Source: Enterobacter chengduensis (lineage in GTDB: Bacteria; Pseudomonadota; Gammaproteobacteria; Enterobacterales; Enterobacteriaceae). Taken from it: a stretch of DNA of 64,000 nt. Below the pieces are notes generated by a model. It made no database searches, was not told where the DNA came from, and was given only the letters and a program-made list of their open reading frames with translations. The stretch lies in NCBI RefSeq assembly GCF_001984825.2, contig NZ_CP043318.1, positions 4,836,001-4,900,000 of the forward strand. Reading direction: 5' to 3'. Positions 22,025 through 30,999 of this stretch are shown in pieces. Every line of letters begins with the position of its first letter. The first letter of the stretch is position 1. Position numbers and translations under genes: made by a program.

Positions 22025-22825
22025 TTATTCAAGGAACAGCTTGCGCAGATACTTCGGCACCGCGTTGTCAGCGTTGGAACCAATCACTTCCAGCTCCGGG
22101 TGCAGATCCTTCAGACGCTGATGCGCGTTCTGCATGATGCAGCCCTTGCCCGCCATGGAGAGCATTTCGGCATCGTTCATGCCGTCACCGAAGGCGATAC
22201 AGTCTTTCAGCTCGAAGCCCAGACGTTTCGCAACCGCTTCCAGCGCGTGACCTTTGGAGACGCCACCCGCCATCACTTCCAGGCAGGTCAGGGTTGAGAA
22301 GCTCACGTTCACGCGATCGCCCCAGCGGGCGTTGATCGCCTGCTCCAGCGGGAGCAGCTCTTCGTGGCTGTCGCAGGTGAAGAACACCTTGCTGATCCCT
22401 TCCGGCTCCAGCAGGCCCGGCTCGTACAGGGAGTAGTTGAATACCGCTTCCTTGAAGAAACGCATTTCATCCGGGCGGTGGCGGTTCATAAACCAGTCGT
22501 CGTCGCGGTAAACGTTGGTGACGATAGCCGGGTTGTTATGCACCACGCCGAACAGATCGGCGGCAATATCGCGATCCAGGTTATGGGTAAAGATCAGGTT
22601 GCCGTCAGTATCATGCACGCGCGCACCGTTGGAGGTGATCATGTACGATTTGATCTCAAGATTATCGCGGATCTGCCCCACGTCGACGTGGTGACGGCCG
22701 GTGGCGAACACGAAGTTCACGCCGCGGGCGGTCAGAAGCTTCAGGGTCTCTTTCGCGTAAGGCGACAGGGTATGGTCGGGGGAAAGCAGCGTGCCATCTA
22801 AATCAGATGCAACAACCTGGTACAT
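22025..22825 (-). CDS. yigL: HAD-family sugar/pyridoxal phosphatase YigL
   Basis: HAD superfamily (Cof/type IIB) phosphatase. The nucleophile motif DLDGTLLSPD starts at residue 8, motif II is in FATGRHHVD, and motif IV is IAFGDGMNDAEML. In E. coli YigL removes phosphate from accumulated sugar phosphates and from pyridoxal phosphate, and its mRNA is stabilised by the small RNA SgrS after processing of the pldB-yigL transcript. The frame is open upstream to 23038, but the conserved MYQVVASDLDG start at 22825 gives the usual 266 residues. pldB lies 31 bases upstream. Confidence 0.95.
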   Translation of the reverse strand: MYQVVASDLDGTLLSPDHTLSPYAKETLKLLTARGVNFVFATGRHHVDVGQIRDNLEIKSYMITSNGARVHDTDGNLIFTHNLDRDIAADLFGVVHNNPAIVTNVYRDDDWFMNRHRPDEMRFFKEAVFNYSLYEPGLLEPEGISKVFFTCDSHEELLPLEQAINARWGDRVNVSFSTLTCLEVMAGGVSKGHALEAVAKRLGFELKDCIAFGDGMNDAEMLSMAGKGCIMQNAHQRLKDLHPELEVIGSNADNAVPKYLRKLFLE

Positions 22826-22856
22826 AGGGATTTCAACCTCTGGTGGAAAACAAGAA

Positions 22857-23849
22857 TCAATTATGCCTGTTGAAAAATTCAACGATGGCGTTGAGCGCGA
22901 CTGAGCGCATGGCGTCCTTTTCAAAAAGGATCTCATGGTACGCACCGTTAATGACCAGCGGTTTTCCCCCTTCACAAGGGTGACCGGCGGCAGCGCGCAG
23001 TTCACAATAGCGGTCATGCATGCGGTTATCGACCACACGCTCTTCTTCCGCCTGAATCAGGAGCGTTGGCGTGTCGTCATTGCCGACCCCCACCAGCACC
23101 TGCTCACCGGCAAGGATACCTTCCCGCACCCAGTGCCAGGTCGGGCCGCCCACGCGTAAACGTGGTTCATCGGCATAAAAGCGCAGGTTGCGGCGATAAC
23201 GCTGCCGACTGTGGGTTAAGACGTTGATGGCGAACGGCAGCGCGCGCCAGCGTCCTGTCCCGATGGCATAGCCTTCCCGAATGCGCTGATGGCCCTCAGC
23301 CCAGTCGAGAAGATGGCGTACCATCCAGTCGGGGAAACGTATGACAATACCGTACATCGGCGCGGTCAGCGCAATGGCATCGCACTGGTGTTCATAACGC
23401 TGCAAAAACAGCGTCGATATCGCGCCCCCCATGGAGTGCGCAAGGATGTACCGCTTACGCCAGGGGCCGGGCTGCACTTCCTGCTGCCAGAACGCGGCGA
23501 AATCGTCGACGTAATCGCTGAAGCGATCGACGTGCCCACGGTGCGTGTCCGGCAACATGCGTCCGGACAGCCCCTGCCCACGATGGTCGATGATAAGCAC
23601 ATCGAACCCCATATGGACCAAATCGTAGGCCAGTTCGGCGTATTTAACGTAGCTTTCAATGCGCCCCGGGCAAACCACGATTACCCGGTCATTTTTCTCA
23701 TCACGGAAACGAACGAAGCGTACCGGGATGCCCCCGACGCCCGTAAACTCATCTTCCTCACGCTGGCGCCAGAAATCGGTCAGCGGCCCCATGGAGAAAG
23801 CAGCAAATGCGTTTTCTCGTGTTTCCCAGTCCTTTTTCTGCTGAAACAT
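22857..23849 (-). CDS. pldB: Lysophospholipase L2 PldB
   Basis: Alpha/beta hydrolase that deacylates lysophospholipids at the inner membrane. The nucleophile elbow is AHSMGGA (GxSxG type), the oxyanion region CPGRIESYVKY, and the catalytic His is in NGAYHEILFEKD near the C-terminus. I choose the ATG at 23849 (MFQQKKDWETREN), eleven bases after AGGTGAG; a GTG five codons earlier overlaps that Shine-Dalgarno. The protein is 330 residues and ends sooner than the E. coli form. It forms an operon with yigL. Confidence 0.94.
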   Translation of the reverse strand: MFQQKKDWETRENAFAAFSMGPLTDFWRQREEDEFTGVGGIPVRFVRFRDEKNDRVIVVCPGRIESYVKYAELAYDLVHMGFDVLIIDHRGQGLSGRMLPDTHRGHVDRFSDYVDDFAAFWQQEVQPGPWRKRYILAHSMGGAISTLFLQRYEHQCDAIALTAPMYGIVIRFPDWMVRHLLDWAEGHQRIREGYAIGTGRWRALPFAINVLTHSRQRYRRNLRFYADEPRLRVGGPTWHWVREGILAGEQVLVGVGNDDTPTLLIQAEEERVVDNRMHDRYCELRAAAGHPCEGGKPLVINGAYHEILFEKDAMRSVALNAIVEFFNRHN

Positions 23850-23958
23850 CGGGTTTCTACTCACCTAAGCCAAGGAATATCGTTTTTTCGTCACCGGTCA
23901 CAAAATGACTCAACAATAGCGTATTGTGGCATAAAAACAGACAATTCGGGAGTTTCAA

Positions 23959-24579
23959 ATGACCTTTGAGTGGTGGTTCGCTTACCTGCTGACATCCATC
24001 CTCCTCAGTCTTTCACCGGGCTCGGGCGCGATTAACACCATGACCACCTCCATCAACCACGGGTATCGCGGGGCGGCGGCGTCGATTGCCGGTTTGCAGA
24101 CCGGGCTGGGCATTCACATCGTGCTGGTCGGGATTGGTCTGGGAACCCTGTTCTCCCGCTCCGTACTGGCCTTTGAAGTGCTGAAATGGGCTGGGGCAGC
24201 GTATCTGATTTGGCTTGGCATCCAGCAGTGGCGCGCGGCAGGCTCCATCAACCTGAATACGCTCGCTCAGACGCAAAACCGCGGCCATCTTTTTAAGCGT
24301 GCGGTGTTCGTCAACCTGACCAACCCGAAAAGCATTGTGTTCCTCGCCGCGCTGTTCCCGCAGTTTATCGTGCCGCATCAGCCCCAGGTGATGCAGTACG
24401 TGGTGCTGGGCGCAACCACCATTATCGTCGATATCATCGTGATGATTGGTTACGCGACGCTCGCGCAGCGGATTGCGGCATGGATAAAAGGGCCTAAGCA
24501 GATGAAGGCCCTGAATAAAGTCTTTGGTTCGCTGTTTATGCTGGTTGGCGCGCTGCTTGCGTCAGCGCGTCATGCTTAG
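23959..24579 (+). CDS. rhtB: Homoserine/homoserine lactone efflux protein RhtB
   Basis: LysE/RhtB family exporter with about six membrane helices, 206 residues. The family motif [11 protein letters not shown] follows the first helix and [18 protein letters not shown] stands in the middle. In E. coli it exports homoserine and homoserine lactone and gives resistance to them. It is convergent with its paralogue rhtC, their stop codons overlapping by four bases. Confidence 0.95.
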   Translation: MTFEWWFAYLLTSILLSLSPGSGAINTMTTSINHGYRGAAASIAGLQTGLGIHIVLVGIGLGTLFSRSVLAFEVLKWAGAAYLIWLGIQQWRAAGSINLNTLAQTQNRGHLFKRAVFVNLTNPKSIVFLAALFPQFIVPHQPQVMQYVVLGATTIIVDIIVMIGYATLAQRIAAWIKGPKQMKALNKVFGSLFMLVGALLASARHA

Positions 24580-25196
24580 CGAGAAATGATGAGATGAATG
24601 CCGAAGCCGGCGAACAGCGCGCCGGCGAAGCCGTCAATCCACTTCGCAATGCGCTGGTAGCCGCGGCGCATTGCCGGTAAGGCGAACAGGCTGGCGACGA
24701 CAGTGAACCAGGCAAAGGTCTCAACGACGATCAGCAGGAAGATGCCCCAGCGCGCGCCCGCGCCAACGCTATCGCCGACAAACAGCGAGAATACCGAGCC
24801 GAAATAGATAATCGCTTTCGGGTTCGCCAGGTTGGTCAGCAGCCCTTTCACAAAGCTGCGGCCGCCCGTTGCCAGCTCCACCTTTGGCTCTTCCGGCTTT
24901 TTCTCTTCTTTCTTCAGCGCCCCGCGCAGCATCTGGTAGCCCATCCAGCACAGGTACAGCCCGCCGCCCACCATAATGATGTTATGCAGCCAGGCCATCT
25001 TCGCCAGGATCAGGTTCAGACCGAGCAGCGCAACGGCCGCCCAGACCATAACGCCCATGGTGATACCGAGCACGCCCATCATCGCCTCTTTGCGGGAGCG
25101 ACTGACGGCCGTTTGTGATACGAAGAAAAAGTCAGGGCCCGGGCTCATCAGCGCAACGATGTGCACTAACGCCACGGTGAGAAATAGCATCAGCAT
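24576..25196 (-). CDS. rhtC: Threonine export protein RhtC
   Basis: LysE/RhtB family exporter of threonine, 206 residues and about six membrane helices. [13 protein letters not shown] at the N-terminus and [18 protein letters not shown] are the family motifs; the loop [11 protein letters not shown] is strongly charged. It lies between rhtB (convergent) and recQ (upstream on the same strand), as in E. coli. Confidence 0.95.
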   Translation of the reverse strand: MLMLFLTVALVHIVALMSPGPDFFFVSQTAVSRSRKEAMMGVLGITMGVMVWAAVALLGLNLILAKMAWLHNIIMVGGGLYLCWMGYQMLRGALKKEEKKPEEPKVELATGGRSFVKGLLTNLANPKAIIYFGSVFSLFVGDSVGAGARWGIFLLIVVETFAWFTVVASLFALPAMRRGYQRIAKWIDGFAGALFAGFGIHLIISR

Positions 25197-25257
25197 AATT
25201 AACTCGCGGGGAAATAATTCAGTGAGTCATCATCCTGGCACTTTTTTGCCCGGCTGA

Positions 25258-27087
25258 CTACTCCTCATCATCACCGTCGGCATGAGAGCGGATGAGCGCC
25301 ATAAACTCTTTCCCGAAGCGTTCCAGCTTGCGCGTTCCCACGCCGTTGACGCTGAGCATTTCGCTGGCGCTGAGCGGCATCTGCTCGGCCATCTCAATCA
25401 GCGTCGCGTCGTTGAACACCACGTAAGGCGGGATGTTCTCTTCGTCGGCGATGGCCTTACGCAGCTTGCGCAGTTTGGCAAACAGCTTGCGGTCGTAGTT
25501 GCCGCCGTAGGATTTCTGCATCACGCGCGGCTTGAGGGCGACCACGCGCGGCACGGCGAGCTTCAGTTCAACGTCACCGCGCAGAACCGGACGCGCGGCT
25601 TCCGTCAGCTGTAGCGCGGAGTGCTGAGCAATGTTCTGCGTGGCAAACCCGAGGTGGATCAGCTGGCGAATGATGCTGACCCAGTGCTCGTGGCTCTGGT
25701 CCTTGCCAATACCGTAGACGGGCAGCTTGTCGTGGCCCATGTCGCGGATGCGCTGGTTGTTGGCGCCGCGCAGCACCTCCACCACGTAGCCCATCCCGAA
25801 GCGCTGGTTCACGCGGTAAATGGTTGAAAGCGCCTTACGCGCGTCCATCAGGCCATCGTACTGCTTCGGCGGATCCAGGCAGATATCGCAGTTGCCGCAC
25901 GGCTCCTGTCGCCCTTCGCCAAAGTAGTTCAGCAGTACCAGACGACGGCAGGTTTGCGCTTCGGCAAACGCGCCCATCGCGTTGAGCTTGTGGCGTTCGA
26001 TATCCTGCAGCTGTCCCTGCGGTTTTTCCTCGAGACAGCGGCGCAGCCACGCCATATCGGCCGGATCGTAAAACAGCATCGCTTCCGCAGGCAGACCGTC
26101 GCGCCCGGCGCGGCCGGTTTCCTGATAGTAAGATTCGATGTTTCGCGGGATGTCGAAATGCACCACAAAGCGCACGTTGGGCTTGTTGATGCCCATCCCG
26201 AACGCCACCGTCGCGACCACTATCTGCAGGTCGTCACGCTGGAATTTCTCCTGCACGTCGGCGCGGATGTGGTTCTCTAATCCGGCGTGATACGCGGCGG
26301 CGCTAAAGCCGCGGTTTTGCAGGCGCGCGGCGGTGTCTTCCACCTTCGCGCGGCTGTTGCAGTAGATAATGCCGGACTTGCCGCGCTGCTCCTGGACGTA
26401 GCGCAGAAGCTGATCCAGCGGCTTGAATTTTTCCATCAGCATGTAGCGGATGTTAGGGCGGTCGAAGCTGCTGACCTGAATATAGGGGTCGTTCAGCCCT
26501 AACAGGCGAACGATATCCAGACGGGTGGTGTCATCCGCCGTGGCGGTCAGCGCCATAAACGGCAGCTCGGGGAAGCGCTGACGCAGCTGGCCAAGCGCCG
26601 CGTATTCCGGGCGGAAATCGTGTCCCCACTGGGAAATACAGTGCGCTTCATCCACCGCCAGCAGGACCGGGTTCCAGTGCGCAAGGTGATCGAGGAAGTT
26701 ATCCAGCATCAGGCGTTCCGGCGCGATATACAGCAGGCGGATCTGCCCGGTGCGGCACCCGGCCATCACCTCTTGCTGCTGCTCCCGGGTTTGCGTGGAG
26801 TTAAGACAGGCCGCCGCCACGCCGTTGGCGAGCAGCTGATCAACCTGGTCTTTCATCAGCGAAATGAGCGGAGATACCACCACCGTGAGGCCATTAAGCA
26901 CCAGCGCGGGCACCTGATAGCAGAGAGATTTCCCGCCGCCGGTCGGCATCACCACCAGGCAATCACGGCCTTCCAGCACCGTTTCAATGATGGTTTCCTG
27001 GCCAGGGCGGAACTGCTGGTAGCCAAAGGTTTCATGCAAAACCTGTTTAGCCAGCGACTCCTGATTCAATACTTCCGCCTGCGCCAC
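25258..27087 (-). CDS. recQ: ATP-dependent DNA helicase RecQ
   Basis: 3'-5' DNA helicase that starts and disrupts recombination. The helicase core carries Walker A MPTGGGKSLCYQ (Lys53), the DEAH box in AVDEAHCISQWGHDFR, and motif VI QETGRAGRDG. The zinc-binding cysteines are in TCRRL and CGNCDICLD, followed by the winged-helix domain and a C-terminal HRDC domain (SASEMLSVNGVGTRKLERFG). The start is the GTG at 27087, giving 609 residues as in E. coli; the frame stays open to 27150, but that would run through a terminator hairpin. Confidence 0.96.
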   Translation of the reverse strand: MAQAEVLNQESLAKQVLHETFGYQQFRPGQETIIETVLEGRDCLVVMPTGGGKSLCYQVPALVLNGLTVVVSPLISLMKDQVDQLLANGVAAACLNSTQTREQQQEVMAGCRTGQIRLLYIAPERLMLDNFLDHLAHWNPVLLAVDEAHCISQWGHDFRPEYAALGQLRQRFPELPFMALTATADDTTRLDIVRLLGLNDPYIQVSSFDRPNIRYMLMEKFKPLDQLLRYVQEQRGKSGIIYCNSRAKVEDTAARLQNRGFSAAAYHAGLENHIRADVQEKFQRDDLQIVVATVAFGMGINKPNVRFVVHFDIPRNIESYYQETGRAGRDGLPAEAMLFYDPADMAWLRRCLEEKPQGQLQDIERHKLNAMGAFAEAQTCRRLVLLNYFGEGRQEPCGNCDICLDPPKQYDGLMDARKALSTIYRVNQRFGMGYVVEVLRGANNQRIRDMGHDKLPVYGIGKDQSHEHWVSIIRQLIHLGFATQNIAQHSALQLTEAARPVLRGDVELKLAVPRVVALKPRVMQKSYGGNYDRKLFAKLRKLRKAIADEENIPPYVVFNDATLIEMAEQMPLSASEMLSVNGVGTRKLERFGKEFMALIRSHADGDDEE

Positions 27088-27106
27088 GTTAACCCCATAT
27101 GCCTGA

Positions 27107-27135
27107 AATGAAACAGGCGCTATTTTCAGCGCCTG
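27107..27135 (-). terminator. Terminator-like hairpin between pldA and recQ
   Basis: On the minus strand CAGGCGCT pairs with AGCGCCTG around six bases, followed by TTTCATTT. It lies in the 90-base gap after the pldA stop and could end or attenuate pldA transcription before recQ. Confidence 0.65.
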
Positions 27136-27177
27136 AGAGAGAAACTTCAACGTTTAACGCAAAAACATTCGAGAAGC

Positions 27178-28047
27178 CTAGAGAATATCGTTCAGCATCA
27201 CGCCCACGCCGACGCGGGTCTGGTTGAAGTTATAATCGATAAGCGACTCGCCGTAGCCGCTGTAGACTTGCGTATAAAGGCGGACATGCTTGCTTACCGG
27301 ATAGCTTAAGCCCACTTCCGCACCGCCGTAGCCGGTGTTCCAGTTGTACTGGCCTTTCGCGCTCAGCACGGCATCACCTAGCTGGTAGCCCACTTTAAGC
27401 TGGTAGTAGCCCATATATTTGGTGATATCCGGGTTGTCATCCGTGCTGCCAACCACGTACCACGGCTTCACTTCCACCATCCAGTTGCCGTTCTGCGCCA
27501 TCAGACGCGTATAGGCACGGTTCCAGCTGCGGGATGTCGGATCGGAGCGTCCGTTAGAGTCGTGGTTAAAGCCCACTTCGACGTCGCGCAGCGTCCAGCC
27601 GGCAAATTCATAATCCGTTGCGAAGCCGAGGAACAGCTGCGGCTCATAGTTGGTTTCGCGGAACGGCGAAGATTCGCCGCTGTTAGAGAGCTGCCACCAG
27701 GATTTCTGCGTATAAGAGCCACCGAGCACCGAGTTCGGTCCCAGAATGCCGCGCCAGAACGGGAAGGCGAGGCTCAGCTGGAACTTCACCTCGTCTTTAC
27801 GCGCATTATCAGACCAGTTATAGGAGCTTATTGCCTCCTTGTTCATATCGCTGGTCTGGGTGTAAATCACGTAGTTGGTGTCGTACGGATAGAGCGTGAA
27901 CGGATTGTCATGCTCCTGAAGAAGGTTCGCGATAATGCTACCGTGCACGGCAGGCTTATCATGCACCTCTTTGATTGTCGCTTCCTGCGCATAGGCTGTG
28001 AGGGGCAGCGAAACCGCCGCCAGTAACCAGGCCAGATACGTCCGCAT
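27178..28047 (-). CDS. pldA: Outer membrane phospholipase A PldA
   Basis: Calcium-dependent outer-membrane phospholipase (OMPLA) that degrades phospholipid in the outer leaflet and supports lipid asymmetry. A 20-residue signal peptide ends AYA before QEATIK. The catalytic His and Ser are in FNHDSNGRSDP and the Asn in the following RSWNRAY; beta strands with aromatic girdles run to the C-terminal residue. Length 289 is that of the family. recQ follows on the same strand. Confidence 0.96.
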   Translation of the reverse strand: MRTYLAWLLAAVSLPLTAYAQEATIKEVHDKPAVHGSIIANLLQEHDNPFTLYPYDTNYVIYTQTSDMNKEAISSYNWSDNARKDEVKFQLSLAFPFWRGILGPNSVLGGSYTQKSWWQLSNSGESSPFRETNYEPQLFLGFATDYEFAGWTLRDVEVGFNHDSNGRSDPTSRSWNRAYTRLMAQNGNWMVEVKPWYVVGSTDDNPDITKYMGYYQLKVGYQLGDAVLSAKGQYNWNTGYGGAEVGLSYPVSKHVRLYTQVYSGYGESLIDYNFNQTRVGVGVMLNDIL

Positions 28048-28210
28048 CGGTGGTGTTCTCCTGCAAAAGAGTAAAATTGATTGAATAGTTATGTGGCGGA
28101 CATTCTACAGACTTCTGCGACAACTGCTGCATCCTCGTTTCTGAAAGTGGAAATCCGTATTATTGAAGCATAAAATCAACATTTCATTAACAATAGGGAT
28201 GTGAAGCCTC

Positions 28211-28678
28211 ATGTCAGCCATGCTTACCGCCGAAGAAGTGTTAAAGCTCGTGGGCGAGATTTTTGTTTACCATATGCCGTTCAACCGCGCGCTGGGACTG
28301 GAGCTGGAGCGTTACGAGAAAGATTTTGCCCAGCTGAGCTTCAACAATCAGCCGATGATGGTGGGAAACTGGGCGCAAAGTATTTTGCACGGCGGGGTGA
28401 TTGCCTCCGCGCTGGACGTGGCGGCAGGGCTGGTTTGCGTGGGCAGTACGCTGACCCGCCATGACACCATCAACGAAGACGAACTCCGCCAGCGTCTGGC
28501 GCGCATGGGCACCATTGATTTGCGCGTCGACTATCTTCGCCCGGGGCGCGGAAATCGCTTTACCTGTAGCAGCAGCCTGCTGCGCGCGGGGAATAAAGTT
28601 GCCGTGGCGCGCGTTGAATTACACAACGAAGAGCAGGTGTATATCGCCAGCGCAACCGCCACTTATATGGTGGGTTGA
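28211..28678 (+). CDS. yigI: Acyl-CoA thioesterase YigI
   Basis: Hotdog-fold thioesterase of 155 residues. The segment [17 protein letters not shown] is the conserved HGG helix with the catalytic acidic residue of the family, and [14 protein letters not shown] is the following strand pair. The E. coli homologue hydrolyses medium- and long-chain acyl-CoA. It is divergent from pldA across 163 bases and is followed by rarD on the same strand. Confidence 0.9.
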   Translation: MSAMLTAEEVLKLVGEIFVYHMPFNRALGLELERYEKDFAQLSFNNQPMMVGNWAQSILHGGVIASALDVAAGLVCVGSTLTRHDTINEDELRQRLARMGTIDLRVDYLRPGRGNRFTCSSSLLRAGNKVAVARVELHNEEQVYIASATATYMVG

Positions 28679-28729
28679 GGCGGCAAAATCGGGTAAAATT
28701 GATTCACTTTTTTGTAACGGATTTTCCCG

Positions 28730-29626
28730 ATGGATGCTAAACAGACGCGGCAGGGCGTTTTACTCGCCCTTGCCGCTTATTTTATTTGGGGTATCGCCCC
28801 GGCGTACTTCAAGCTTATCGCCTACGTTCCGGCCGATGAGATCCTCACTCACCGCGTTATCTGGTCGTTTTTCTTCATGATCGCGCTGATGAGCCTCAGC
28901 CGTCAGTGGTCGGGCGTCAAAACGCTGCTTCAAACCCCGAAGAAAATCTTCCTGCTGGCGCTCTCTGCCGTGCTGATTGGCGGCAACTGGCTGCTGTTTA
29001 TCTGGGCGGTGAATAACCATCACATGCTCGAAGCGAGCCTGGGTTACTTCATTAACCCGCTGGTGAATATCGTCCTGGGGATGATTTTCCTCGGTGAGCG
29101 CTTCCGCCGGATGCAGTGGGTGGCGGTGATTCTGGCCTTCTGCGGCGTGCTGGTGCAGCTCTGGACCTTCGGCTCGCTGCCGATTATCGCCCTCGGCCTG
29201 GCGTTCAGCTTTGCGTTCTACGGTCTGGTGCGTAAGAAGATTGCGGTGGAAGCACAGACGGGGATGCTGTTTGAAACCCTGTGGCTGCTGCCGGTGGCGG
29301 CGATTTATCTCTTCGGCATCGCCGACAGCGCCACCAGCCATATGGGCAGCAACCCGTGGTCGCTGAACCTGATGCTGATGGCGGCGGGCGTGGTAACCAC
29401 CATTCCCCTGCTGTGCTTCACCGGCGCGGCAACGCGCCTGCGCCTCTCCACGCTGGGCTTCTTCCAGTACATTGGTCCGACGCTGATGTTCCTGCTGGCG
29501 GTAGTGTTTTACGGCGAAGTGCCGGGTGCGGATAAGATGGTGACGTTTGCCTTTATCTGGGTGGCGCTGGCGATTTTCGTCGCGGATGCGATTTATACCC
29601 AGCGCAGGGTGCGTAAAGGGCTGTGA
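28730..29626 (+). CDS. rarD: EamA family transporter RarD
   Basis: Ten-helix EamA-type membrane carrier of 298 residues. The RarD features YFIWGIAPAYFK, WAVNNHHMLEASLGYFINPL and FYGLVRKKIAVEAQTG are present. RarD was first named from a chloramphenicol phenotype in Pseudomonas; its substrate in enterobacteria is not known. The gene lies 51 bases after yigI and is followed by a repeat into which an insertion sequence has moved. Confidence 0.92.
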   Translation: MDAKQTRQGVLLALAAYFIWGIAPAYFKLIAYVPADEILTHRVIWSFFFMIALMSLSRQWSGVKTLLQTPKKIFLLALSAVLIGGNWLLFIWAVNNHHMLEASLGYFINPLVNIVLGMIFLGERFRRMQWVAVILAFCGVLVQLWTFGSLPIIALGLAFSFAFYGLVRKKIAVEAQTGMLFETLWLLPVAAIYLFGIADSATSHMGSNPWSLNLMLMAAGVVTTIPLLCFTGAATRLRLSTLGFFQYIGPTLMFLLAVVFYGEVPGADKMVTFAFIWVALAIFVADAIYTQRRVRKGL

Positions 29627-29654
29627 TGTTGCCCTCACCCTAACCCTCTCCCAC

Positions 29655-30939
29655 TGTACGGTCCGGGGACATGGTAGACAGGTGTTCGGGGACATGGTGA
29701 ACACTTTTTAACATCCTTTACCCATGGTGATCGACTTTTTCTTCAGGTCGATCACCCCCACTTTCGTGCTGTACCACCACACTTCATAGCAGCCATCCTC
29801 CTGCGTCTCCTTCGGCCCCACCCGTTCTCCCCTGAACGCCTTTCCTGCATTCAGACTGGCTCCCTGTAAGCTCAGCTTCCCGCTGATATCCACTTTCCTG
29901 ACCAGCACACCTTCATCGTATTCCGGGGGCGTCACGCTGCCGCTGTACTGCCGCCCAGACGGCTGATAGCGTGAGGCCGGGACAGCCATATCCAGCGCCT
30001 CGTGCGGGCGTTCAAGGTTATAGACCGTCCGCCAGTGGTCAAAGGCACGCTGCAGCTCGCCGCTGTCCGCGAACCATTTCCCCTGCAGCACTTCCGCCTT
30101 CAGGCTGCGGTGAAAACGCTCCAGCTTGCCCTGCGTCTGCGGATGATAAGGCCGGGAATGGCCCACCCGGATACCGTGGCGCATCAGCCACAGCTCCAGC
30201 GCCGTCCAGGTGCCGGTTGTGTCGCCCCACGGTGAGCCGTTATCCATCGTCATCCGGTCCGGCAGGCCGTAGCGTTCAAAGACGCTGACCAGCTGTTGCT
30301 GCACGGTCTCACGCCGTTCATCGGTACAGTGTGTGAGGCACAGGGAAAAACGGGAGTGGTCGTCGAGCAGGGTGAGCGGATGGCAACGGCCGCCGCCAAA
30401 GGGGAAGTGCCCCTTAAAATCCATCTGCCAGAGCCGGTTCGGGGCGTCATGTTCGAACCGTCCGGTGGCCGGAATACCCGGAGCCGTGCCGGGCAGCAGG
30501 CCGTGACGGGCCATCAGGTTATGGACAGTGCTGAAGGCAGGCATACGGTGGCCCTGGTCTTCCAGCCAGCGCTTAATCTTGCGGGCGCCCCAGCGTTCAT
30601 GACGGTCATGGGCCATGCGCAGCAGGGCGGTGACGTCGTCAGACGAGCGGTTGGGGGAATGATGCGGCGTGCGGGGGCGGTCCTGCAGGCCGGGTTCGCC
30701 CTCGACAGCCCAGCGCTGAAGCCACTTGTAGCCGGTAGCAGGTGAAATGCCGAAGCGACGGCAGAGGGAACGGATGTTCGCCCCGTCCTGCGAGGCGAAC
30801 AAAACAAACTCGGTACGTAATGACATGGTATCTCTCGCATCCCAGGGCATAAGCGACTCCATAAGCGGGTTCTTATGCCTTAGTTGTAAGTGTCTACCAT
30901 GTCCCCGAACAAGTGTTCACTATGTCCCCGGACTGTACA
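29655..30939. mobile_element. Complete IS481-family insertion sequence
   Basis: A 1285-bp element with long imperfect terminal inverted repeats. Both ends start TGTAC(G/A)GTCCGGGGACAT and carry a second GTTCGGGGACATGGT block about 22 bases in. A 5-bp direct repeat CCCAC flanks it (29650-29654 and 30940-30944). It holds one transposase gene on the minus strand. The element appears intact. I do not recognise a specific IS name with confidence. Confidence 0.93.
29708..30850 (-). CDS. IS481-family transposase
   Basis: DDE transposase of about 380 residues. An N-terminal helix-turn-helix (about 10-50, IRSLCRRFGISPATGYKWL) is followed by an integrase core with Asp144 (LWQMDFKG), Asp203 (MTMDNGSPW) and Glu244 (QGKLERFHRSL), and a C-terminal beta-rich domain ending SITMGKGC. 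The ATG at 30850 follows a GGAG eight bases away; an in-frame ATG at 30862 would add four residues. No frameshift or stop interrupts it, so it should be active, which is inference. Confidence 0.92.
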   Translation of the reverse strand: MPWDARDTMSLRTEFVLFASQDGANIRSLCRRFGISPATGYKWLQRWAVEGEPGLQDRPRTPHHSPNRSSDDVTALLRMAHDRHERWGARKIKRWLEDQGHRMPAFSTVHNLMARHGLLPGTAPGIPATGRFEHDAPNRLWQMDFKGHFPFGGGRCHPLTLLDDHSRFSLCLTHCTDERRETVQQQLVSVFERYGLPDRMTMDNGSPWGDTTGTWTALELWLMRHGIRVGHSRPYHPQTQGKLERFHRSLKAEVLQGKWFADSGELQRAFDHWRTVYNLERPHEALDMAVPASRYQPSGRQYSGSVTPPEYDEGVLVRKVDISGKLSLQGASLNAGKAFRGERVGPKETQEDGCYEVWWYSTKVGVIDLKKKSITMGKGC

Positions 30940-30967
30940 CCCACAGGGAGAGGGAATTCGATCGTAG

Positions 30968-30993
30968 GGCGGGTAAGCGCAGCGCCACCCGCC
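30968..30993. repeat. Single REP-like palindrome after corA
   Basis: GGCGGGTAAGCG and CGCCACCCGCC form a REP-type palindrome seven bases beyond the corA stop codon. It may act as the 3' end of the corA transcript. Confidence 0.7.
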
Positions 30994-30999
30994 AGATTT

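Noticed and set aside
22826..23038. N-terminal 71-codon extension of yigL
   Set aside because: It overlaps the pldB 3' end and is not conserved; the family start is at 22825.
28760..29704. A 314-codon minus-strand frame opposite rarD that runs into the IS end
   Set aside because: It is antisense to the clear membrane protein RarD, has no recognisable domain, and starts inside the IS inverted repeat.
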